64,000 nucleotides of DNA from Blastococcus fimeti (lineage in GTDB: Bacteria > Actinomycetota > Actinomycetes > Mycobacteriales > Geodermatophilaceae): positions 372,001-436,000 of the forward strand of contig FNAW01000004.1 of assembly GCA_900102115.1 (NCBI GenBank), read 5' to 3'. The position numbers and the translations under genes are program-made. Shown here in pieces: positions 1 through 11,423 of the stretch. The notes beneath the pieces are model-generated. The model had not been told where the DNA came from. It made no database searches and saw only the letters and a list, made by a program, of their open reading frames with translations. How positions within the stretch are numbered: the first letter of the stretch is position 1; every line of letters begins with the position of its first letter.

Positions 1-934
1 GGGTGCCCTGGAGAAGCTGGACACCCCGACCGGCGTCGTCCGCGGGGCCACCGCTCGGCCGGACGGCACCGTGGAGCTGGCCTGGTCCAACGCCGAGCTG
101 CCGCCGGTGATCCGCCGCGCGGACGGCCCCGTCGTCCTCTCGGTGAGCGACGAGGAGCCGCCGGCCGCCTACCCGGTCGAGGACCGCTGGGTGCCCGGCC
201 CGGGCGGGGACGTGCACGCGCTGCTGGTGCGCCCGGCCGGCGAGGGTCCGTTCGCGACCGCGTTCCTGGTGCACGGCGGGCCGGAGGCGGCCGACGACGA
301 CTCCTACCGCGCGCGCCGGGCGGCCTACGTGGACGCCGGGTACGCCGTCGTCCACGTGAACTACCGCGGTTCCACCGGCTACGGCTCGACCTGGCGCGAC
401 GCCCTCACCGGCCGGCCCGGCCTGACCGAGCTCGAGGACATCGGCGCGGTCTACGACGCGCTGGTGGCCGAGGGCATCGTCGACCCGGCCCGGGCGCTGA
501 TCACCGGCGGCTCGTGGGGCGGCTTCCTCACCCTGCTCGGGCTCGGCACGCAGCCCGAGCGCTGGGCGGCCGGCATCGCCGAGGTGCCGGTGGCGGACTA
601 CCTGGCCGCGTACGAGGACGAGATGGAGGGGCTGCGGGCCTACGACCGCGCGCTGTTCGGCGGGTCACCCGACGAGGTGCGCGACGTCTACGTGCGCTCC
701 TCGCCGATCACCTACGTCGACGCGGTGGCCGCGCCGGTGCTGGTGGTCGCGGGCGCCAACGACCCGCGCTGCCCGATCCGGCAGATCGACAACTACCTGG
801 GCCGCCTCGAGGAGCTCGGCAAGCCGCACGAGGTGTACCGATTCGACGCCGGCCACGGCTCGCTGGTCATCGAGGAGACCATCCGCCAGGTCGAGGTCGC
901 CCTCGCCTTCGCACTCCAGCACGTGAAGCCGTAG
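1..934 (+). CDS. S9 (prolyl oligopeptidase) family serine peptidase, 5' end outside window
   Basis: The reading frame is open from the first bases of the window, so this is the C-terminal part of a larger protein. It carries an alpha/beta-hydrolase catalytic domain. The nucleophile serine sits in GGSWGGF, the acid in the AGANDPRCP stretch and the histidine in DAGHGS. An upstream HGGPE stretch fits the oxyanion-hole region of S9 peptidases. Members cleave short peptides or act as acylaminoacyl peptidases; an N-terminal beta-propeller would be expected in the missing part. It converges with asd, with a perfect inverted repeat just after the stop. The exact substrate is unknown. Confidence 0.85.
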   Translation, partial: GALEKLDTPTGVVRGATARPDGTVELAWSNAELPPVIRRADGPVVLSVSDEEPPAAYPVEDRWVPGPGGDVHALLVRPAGEGPFATAFLVHGGPEAADDDSYRARRAAYVDAGYAVVHVNYRGSTGYGSTWRDALTGRPGLTELEDIGAVYDALVAEGIVDPARALITGGSWGGFLTLLGLGTQPERWAAGIAEVPVADYLAAYEDEMEGLRAYDRALFGGSPDEVRDVYVRSSPITYVDAVAAPVLVVAGANDPRCPIRQIDNYLGRLEELGKPHEVYRFDAGHGSLVIEETIRQVEVALAFALQHVKP

Positions 935-939
935 CGCGG

Positions 940-984
940 GGACTTTCTGCACCGAAAGTCCGGGACCTTCGGTGCAGAAAGTCC
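940..984. terminator. Perfect inverted repeat between convergent genes, probable bidirectional terminator
   Basis: Two 17-base arms, 940-956 and 968-984, are perfectly complementary (GGACTTTCTGCACCGAA) around an 11-base spacer. The repeat fills the 51-base gap between the peptidase stop and the asd stop. There is no long T run, as is common in high-GC actinobacteria. Its motif resembles the palindrome at 59991-60018. Confidence 0.7.
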
Positions 985-985
985 G

Positions 986-4967
<3,982 letters not shown>

Positions 4968-5025
4968 ACCCGCCCCCGTTCCTGACCCCTGGACCCGGCT
5001 CCCCCAGACCTTGTTGCTCGCGATG

Positions 5026-5060
5026 TCGGTCTCTGCCCCGTCCTCGTGGGCAGAGACCGA
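5026..5060. repeat. Palindromic element, variant copy of the CTCTGCCC family
   Basis: Arms TCGGTCTCTGCCC (5026-5038) and its perfect complement (5048-5060) flank a 9-base spacer. It differs from the other copies by T for C in the core (CGGTCTC against CGGCCTC), with the matching change in the other arm, so pairing is kept. It lies between the phospholipase-like gene and the XRE gene, 24 bases from a second copy. Confidence 0.75.
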
Positions 5061-5083
5061 AGGCCGGGCGACAACCCTTCCGC

Positions 5084-5130
5084 GGACACTCGGCCTCTGC
5101 CCCGCGCCTGTGGGCAGAGGCCGACTGTCC
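5084..5130. repeat. Palindromic element, CGGCCTCTGCCC family
   Basis: Arms of 19 bases, 5084-5102 and 5112-5130, pair with one mismatch (GGACACTCGG against GGACAGTCGG). The core CGGCCTCTGCCC and the loop geometry match copies at 17077-17119 and 52688-52730. It may end the upstream transcript or be a mobile repetitive palindrome. Confidence 0.8.
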
Positions 5131-5183
5131 ACAAGGGTGTTCTGCGCCCACTCCCGGCCGGGTTCCCACGGCAGGCTCGGCGC

Positions 5184-5837
5184 GTGCCCAGGGACCAGCG
5201 CGACGGCAGCGTCGACGTGACGGGCCTCGTGCGCCGCATCCGGCGGATCGCCGACCTCTCGCAGCGGGAGCTGGCGGCCCGGCTGCGGCTCTCGAAGTCG
5301 ACCGTGGCGGCGATCGAGGCGGGCACGCGCGACGTCGACGTCCGTGTGCTCGCCGAGGCCGCCGCTCTGGCCGGACTCCGTCTGGCCCTGCTCGACGCGA
5401 AGGGCGGCGAGGCGCCGGGCATGCATCCCGGCGCCGTGCGGGACCGGGGTGGGCGGTTCTTCCCCGCTCACCTGGACACCGTGCTGAGCGAGGAGCGCGC
5501 ATCCCGCTGGGAGCACCGGCCGCGCCTCCGGCAGCCCAACTACACGTTCGACCGACGCTCGCCGTGGGAGGACGCCGGCAACCGAGCGGCGGCGCGGCCA
5601 GCCGACCACCTCCTGCCGCAGCCGGGTGACTCCCCGCAGGAGCTGCGGGCAGCACGCCAGGCTGCCGCACGGCAGCGACGGCAGGAGGAGTGGGAACGGC
5701 GGCTCGCGGCCGGCGAGCTGCCGCCTCCGGCCACGTCGTTCAGCTGCACCTGCCCGGCGGGCTGCGACGAGCTCGACGACTGGTCCGGGCGGCCCGTCCA
5801 CGTCGAGGACTGCCCGTGTTCCTGCGACGTGGGGTGA
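5184..5837 (+). CDS. XRE-family helix-turn-helix protein with cysteine-rich tail
   Basis: Residues about 15-70 form an XRE/Cro helix-turn-helix: LSQRELAARLRLSKSTVAAI is a textbook scan. A charged, Arg/Gln-rich middle follows. The last 33 residues hold six cysteines (SCTC, AGC, DCPCSC), suggesting metal or redox sensing. I placed the start at GTG 5184, because the frame further upstream is encoded by the palindromic repeats and is unlikely to be protein; GTG 5217 is another option. It probably regulates transcription; the target is unknown. The leuA leader lies directly downstream. Confidence 0.75.
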   Translation: MPRDQRDGSVDVTGLVRRIRRIADLSQRELAARLRLSKSTVAAIEAGTRDVDVRVLAEAAALAGLRLALLDAKGGEAPGMHPGAVRDRGGRFFPAHLDTVLSEERASRWEHRPRLRQPNYTFDRRSPWEDAGNRAAARPADHLLPQPGDSPQELRAARQAAARQRRQEEWERRLAAGELPPPATSFSCTCPAGCDELDDWSGRPVHVEDCPCSCDVG

Positions 5838-5845
5838 GGCGCTGC

Positions 5846-5851
5846 TACCGT
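5846..5851 (+). promoter_or_regulatory. Possible -10 element for a leaderless leuA leader transcript
   Basis: TACCGT lies 6 bases before the GTG of the leader peptide, the spacing expected for a leaderless actinobacterial transcript. No convincing -35 box is seen, so this is tentative. Confidence 0.35.
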
Positions 5852-5857
5852 GGACCC

Positions 5858-5905
5858 GTGCGCGGCAGCCTCCTGCTTACCCGCCGCGGCGAGGCCCTCT
5901 CCTAG
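5858..5905 (+). CDS. leuL: leuA leader peptide
   Basis: A 15-codon frame starting GTG reads VRGSLLLTRRGEALS, then TAG. Three consecutive leucine codons (CTC CTG CTT) sit at codons 5-7 and another Leu codon lies near the end. It ends 105 bases before leuA and its 3' half forms one arm of a perfect hairpin. This is the arrangement of leucine-sensing leader peptides: ribosome stalling at the Leu codons would change folding of the downstream RNA. Actinobacterial leuA genes are known to carry such leaders (the LEU element, from memory). There is no obvious Shine-Dalgarno, which fits leaderless translation. Confidence 0.8.
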   Translation: MRGSLLLTRRGEALS

Positions 5906-5924
5906 GTCGGCCCCCTCGCCGCGG
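5884..5924 (+). promoter_or_regulatory. leuA attenuator hairpin
   Basis: CCGCGGCGAGG (5884-5894) pairs perfectly with CCTCGCCGCGG (5914-5924) over a 19-base loop. The left arm is inside the leader peptide, 5 bases after the CTC CTG CTT codons end, so a ribosome stalled there would cover it and block pairing. Whether it controls termination or leuA translation cannot be told from sequence; no U tract follows. Confidence 0.75.
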
Positions 5925-5980
5925 TGTCCCGCCGTGACCGAGCGCGTTCCCGGCGCCGCTGACCGCCCCACCGGAGCTGA

Positions 5981-7756
<1,776 letters not shown>

Positions 7757-7759
7757 GCC

Positions 7760-7807
7760 CGACGAGGGGACGCTCCCGCTCAGGCGGGCGGGAGCGTCCC
7801 CTCGTCG
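7760..7807. terminator. 20-bp perfect inverted repeat, bidirectional terminator between leuA and mrpG
   Basis: Arms 7760-7779 and 7788-7807 are perfectly complementary around an 8-base loop. The right arm is also the last codons of mrpG (its stop is at 7780-7782, in the loop). One hairpin would therefore serve leuA on one strand and the Mrp operon on the other. Confidence 0.85.
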
Positions 7808-8229
7808 CGACGGCTCTCCAGCAGCGCCCGTGCCGGCTCCTCCGGCGGTGCGTCGGCCGGCTCGTCCCCGCGGTAGAGCCGGTCGGCCGCCTCCCCGGTG
7901 CGCAGCTCGTCGACCAGCAGCAGGTCGCGGCGCACGTGCCGGCGGCGGTAGGCGACGCGGCTGATCATGTGCGCGCTCACCGGCGCGGTGAGCATCTGGA
8001 AGACCGCGACGAGCAGCAGCATCCAGGTCGCCGACCAGCCCTCCAGCCGGATCGCCCCGCCGATCATGATCAGCAGGATGCCCAGCACCTGCGGCTTGGT
8101 GCCCGCGTGCATCCGGGTCAGGACGTCGTGGAAGCGCACCAGCCCCAGCCCCGCGGTCAGGCACAGGAACGCCCCCGCCAGCAGGAGGACGACGGCGATC
8201 AGGTCGCGGACGGTGTCCACCTCGCTCAT
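7780..8229 (-). CDS. mrpG: Mrp-type Na+(K+)/H+ antiporter subunit G
   Basis: Small membrane subunit of the multi-gene Mrp antiporter. Three hydrophobic segments are visible near residues 7-29, 44-61 and 66-88, with the family motif GLVRFHDVLTRMHA after the first. A charged cytoplasmic tail of about 55 residues follows. It is the last gene of the operon; its ATG overlaps the mrpF stop (ATGA). The tail end forms one arm of the shared terminator. Confidence 0.93.
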   Translation of the reverse strand: MSEVDTVRDLIAVVLLLAGAFLCLTAGLGLVRFHDVLTRMHAGTKPQVLGILLIMIGGAIRLEGWSATWMLLLVAVFQMLTAPVSAHMISRVAYRRRHVRRDLLLVDELRTGEAADRLYRGDEPADAPPEEPARALLESRRDEGTLPPA

Positions 8230-8570
8230 CGCTGCTCCCCCTCCGCGGCGCGCGCCGCCTGCTCCTCGGCGGCCTCGGGCAGGCCCACGTCCTGTCCGTC
8301 CCCGGCCGAGGACATGAGCATGCCGCCGATGTAGCGGGCCACGGACACCGAGCCCACGAACGCCAGCAGCGACACCACGACCAGCACCGGGACCACCGTG
8401 GGGTCCCGCGCGAGGGCCGCGTACACCGCCAGCCCGGCCGAGATGATCACCAGCAGGACGTCGGTGGCGACCACCCGGTCCAGCAGCGACGGCCCGCGCG
8501 CCAGCCGCACGAGAGTGAGCAGCGCGCCGCCACCGAGCATGACGTAGGCGGCCCAGTACACGGCGGTCAC
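8226..8570 (-). CDS. mrpF: Mrp-type Na+(K+)/H+ antiporter subunit F
   Basis: About 114 residues with three membrane helices and the conserved GPSLLDRVVATDVLLV stretch of MrpF/MnhF. The start is the GTG at 8570 (VTAVYWAAY), which overlaps the mrpE end by 4 bases; the longer frame upstream is the shadow of mrpE. A charged C-terminal tail is added. MrpF is required for assembly of the whole complex in studied systems. Confidence 0.93.
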   Translation of the reverse strand: MTAVYWAAYVMLGGGALLTLVRLARGPSLLDRVVATDVLLVIISAGLAVYAALARDPTVVPVLVVVSLLAFVGSVSVARYIGGMLMSSAGDGQDVGLPEAAEEQAARAAEGEQR

Positions 8571-9160
8571 GGCGTCCTCCTCCCCGTTCCGACCGGCGCC
8601 TCGCCGGGCGGGTGCGCCAGCGCGGCGATCTCGTCCGGCGACCCGAAGGCCCGCACCACCCGCTCCTCCTCGGCCAGCACCGCGGCCCGGCGCGACTCGA
8701 CGTCGGCGAGGTCGCGCACGTGCAGGATGTGCAGCGAGAGCGTCCGGTGCTCGCGGTCCATGTCGATGACCAGCGACCCGGGCACCAGGGTCAGCGACTC
8801 GGCCACGATGGTCAGCAGCAGGTCGGAGTCGGTGCGCATCTGCACGCGGATGATCGCGCTGTGGTGGATGCCGCCGGGCCGGATGGTCTGCCAGGCGACG
8901 AGCGCCGCGGAGCGCACCAGGTCGGCGAGGAAGTAGCCGAGGAAGACCAGCAGCCCCCAGGGGTGCACCCGGGCGCCCCCGACGACCGGCGGCAGCGGGA
9001 GCAGCACCGTGACGGCGAGGGCGACGACGACCCCGCTGATCAGGTTCGCCCACGACCAGGTGCCCCACAGCAGGTTCCAGACGAGGACCAGCCACACCAT
9101 GAGCGGCACCTGGTGCCGCAACTGGTGGACCAGCCCCTCGCCACCCGGGTCGACGGTCAC
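8567..9160 (-). CDS. mrpE: Mrp-type Na+(K+)/H+ antiporter subunit E
   Basis: A 197-residue MrpE with N-terminal hydrophobic segments (about 18-58 and 68-90). The hydrophilic domain shows the family features TDSDLLLTIVAESLTLVPGS and DREHRTLSLHILHV. The GTG start at 9160 overlaps the mrpD stop. The C-terminus is slightly longer than in Bacillus-type MrpE. Confidence 0.93.
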   Translation of the reverse strand: MTVDPGGEGLVHQLRHQVPLMVWLVLVWNLLWGTWSWANLISGVVVALAVTVLLPLPPVVGGARVHPWGLLVFLGYFLADLVRSAALVAWQTIRPGGIHHSAIIRVQMRTDSDLLLTIVAESLTLVPGSLVIDMDREHRTLSLHILHVRDLADVESRRAAVLAEEERVVRAFGSPDEIAALAHPPGEAPVGTGRRTP

Positions 9161-10896
9161 TGCGGCTCCTCCGACCCGAACACCGCGGTGATGTACGGCG
9201 TCCGGTCGCGCAGGTCCTCCGCGGCGCGCTCGGCCACCCCGTACAGCGGACCGGCGACGACGGTCAGGCCGACGGTCACCACCACCATCGCGGCCGTAGC
9301 GCCCACCATCACCCGGGGCAGCGGGTGCAGCGGCCGCTCCCGGCTCCGCCCGCCGGCCCGGTCACCGGTGGCGGGCGCGGAGTCGGTGGCGACCGCGGTG
9401 TGCCGCTGCCACGCCGCGCGGCGTGCGGCCTGCCGGCCGCCACCCGCCGTCGAACCGCCCGCCGCGTCGTCGGTGTCCGCCGCGCCGGGGGCGTCCGCGG
9501 CGACGGCGGCAGGCTGCAGCTCGGGCCCGGCATCGGCGGCCGCCGCTTCCGCGGTCTCCCGGGCCGGCGACTGCGCCGGAGGCCGCCAGAACGCCCGGTT
9601 CCAGACGCGGGAGATCGCCACGAGCGTGAGCAGGCTGGTCACCGCACCGCCGACGACGACGGCGACCGGAAGCCAGCCGCCGTCGTCGACGCCCGCCTCG
9701 AGCAGGCCGACCTTGCCGATGAACCCCGAGAACGGTGGGATGCCGGCCAGGTTCATCGCCGGCACGAAGTAGAGGACGGCGAGCAGCGGGGACGCCGCCG
9801 CCAGCCCGCCCAGACGGTCCACCGACGTCGACCCGCCCTGCCGCTCCACCAGGCCGGCGACGAGGAACAGCGTGGTCTGGATGGCGATGTGGTGGACGAC
9901 GTAGAAGATCGCCCCGGCCAGACCGGCGGTCGAGGCCAGGGCGATGCCGAAGACCATGTAACCGATGTGGCTGACCAGCGTGAAGGAGAGGATCCGCCGG
10001 ATGTCGGTCTGGGCGACCGCGCCCAGGATGCCGATCAGCATCGTGGCCAGCGCCGCCCACAGGAGGACGTCGTCGAACGCGCCACCGGGGAACAGCAGCG
10101 TCTGGGTGCGGATGATCGCGTAGACGCCGACCTTGGTCAGCAGGCCGGCGAACACCGCGGTGACCGGGGCCGGGGCTGTCGGGTAGCTGTCGGGGAGCCA
10201 GGCCGAGAGCGGGAAGACCGCGGCCTTGATGGCGAACGCGATGAGCAGCATCGACTGCAGCAGCAGCTGGGTCCCGTCGGGCAGCTCCTGCAGGCGGACG
10301 GCCAGCTGGGCCATGTTGACCGTCCCCGTCGCCGCGTACACGAGCGCGATCGCCGCCAGGAAGAGCAGCGAGGACAGCAGGCTGACCACGATGTAGGTGA
10401 TGCCCGCACGGATCCGGGGCGCCGAGCCGCCGAGGGTCAGCAGCACGTAGCTCGCGGTCAGCAGGATCTCGAAACCGACGTAGAGGTTGAACAGGTCCCC
10501 GGCCAGGAACGCGTTGGCCACGCCCGCGATCAGCACCAGGAAGGTCGGGTGGAAGATCGACAACGGCGTCTCCTCGTCGCCGTCGGCGGAGCCCTGGCCG
10601 ACCGCGAACACGAGCACGCCGAGCGCGACGGTGGCCGCGACCACCAGCATCAGCGCCGACAACCGGTCGACGACGAGCACGATGCCCAGCGGGACCGGCC
10701 ACCCGCCCACCGAGACCGACGCGGCGCCGTCGGAGTCGGCGATGACGAGCAGCACCACCGAGACGGTGAGCACCGCGGTGAGCACCAGGATGCTCAGCGC
10801 CCGCTGCACGCCCGGGTGCCGGCCGCCGACCAGCAGGGCCGCCGCGGCGCCCAGCAGCGGCAGCAGGACCGGCAGCGGCGTCAGGACGCTGATCAT
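9157..10896 (-). CDS. mrpD: Mrp-type Na+(K+)/H+ antiporter subunit D
   Basis: A 579-residue proton-translocating subunit homologous to complex I NuoL/M/N. Multiple membrane helices include the MrpD/NuoN core (LFNLYVGFEILLTASYVLL and LAGDLFNLY with the conserved glutamate, plus KAAVFPLSAWLPDSYPTAP with the lysine). It is longer than usual because an Ala/Pro-rich hydrophilic stretch of about 90 residues (after WRPPAQSPARE) separates the last two helices. It overlaps mrpC and mrpE by 4 bases each. Confidence 0.95.
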   Translation of the reverse strand: MISVLTPLPVLLPLLGAAAALLVGGRHPGVQRALSILVLTAVLTVSVVLLVIADSDGAASVSVGGWPVPLGIVLVVDRLSALMLVVAATVALGVLVFAVGQGSADGDEETPLSIFHPTFLVLIAGVANAFLAGDLFNLYVGFEILLTASYVLLTLGGSAPRIRAGITYIVVSLLSSLLFLAAIALVYAATGTVNMAQLAVRLQELPDGTQLLLQSMLLIAFAIKAAVFPLSAWLPDSYPTAPAPVTAVFAGLLTKVGVYAIIRTQTLLFPGGAFDDVLLWAALATMLIGILGAVAQTDIRRILSFTLVSHIGYMVFGIALASTAGLAGAIFYVVHHIAIQTTLFLVAGLVERQGGSTSVDRLGGLAAASPLLAVLYFVPAMNLAGIPPFSGFIGKVGLLEAGVDDGGWLPVAVVVGGAVTSLLTLVAISRVWNRAFWRPPAQSPARETAEAAAADAGPELQPAAVAADAPGAADTDDAAGGSTAGGGRQAARRAAWQRHTAVATDSAPATGDRAGGRSRERPLHPLPRVMVGATAAMVVVTVGLTVVAGPLYGVAERAAEDLRDRTPYITAVFGSEEPQ

Positions 10897-11423
10897 CGGT
10901 TCCCCCCGTCGCCCAGCGGCAGGTCGACGTCGTCGGACGGGACGCCCGGGAGCCGCTGCGCCAGCAGCGCCTCGACCTGCGCGTCGGACTGGAGGCTGTC
11001 CGCGTGCCCGGCGGGCCGGTCCTCGGGCGCCAGCTCGTCGGGGTCGATCTCGTCGGCATCGGTCCGCCGCGAGCGGCGGGCCACCCGCCGGTCCTCCTCG
11101 TCCACGCCGACGACCTCCTGCCGGACCAGACGCCAGGACCGGTAGATGATCGCCAGCAGGAACGCCGAGATCCCGAAGGTGATGACGATGGCGGTGAGGA
11201 TCAGCGCCTGGGGCATCGGGTCGGTCATCTCCTCGGGTTCTGCGTAGCCGAGGATCGGCGCGCGGCCGTTCGGGCCGCCGGAGGACAGCAGCAGCAGGTT
11301 CGTGGCGTTGCCCAGCAGCAGGACGCCGAGCAGCACCCGGGTCAGGCTGCGGTCCAGCAGCAGGTAGACCCCGGCGGCGTAGAGCCCGCCGATGATCACC
11401 GGCAGGACGACGGTGGGCGTCAT
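10893..11423 (-). CDS. mrpC: Mrp-type Na+(K+)/H+ antiporter subunit C
   Basis: A 176-residue NuoK-like subunit with three helices (about 4-23, 28-48, 70-95). It has the conserved LLLGNATNLLLL and DPMPQALILTAIVITFG. The ATG at 11423 overlaps the mrpA/B stop. A charged tail of about 75 residues, rich in Asp, Glu and Arg, extends beyond the usual MrpC length and probably lies in the cytoplasm. Confidence 0.94.
   Translation of the reverse strand: MTPTVVLPVIIGGLYAAGVYLLLDRSLTRVLLGVLLLGNATNLLLLSSGGPNGRAPILGYAEPEEMTDPMPQALILTAIVITFGISAFLLAIIYRSWRLVRQEVVGVDEEDRRVARRSRRTDADEIDPDELAPEDRPAGHADSLQSDAQVEALLAQRLPGVPSDDVDLPLGDGGNR

Noticed and set aside
5046..5183. N-terminal extension of the XRE protein
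   Set aside because: This stretch is encoded by the palindromic repeat and has no ribosome site; the internal GTG start is more credible.
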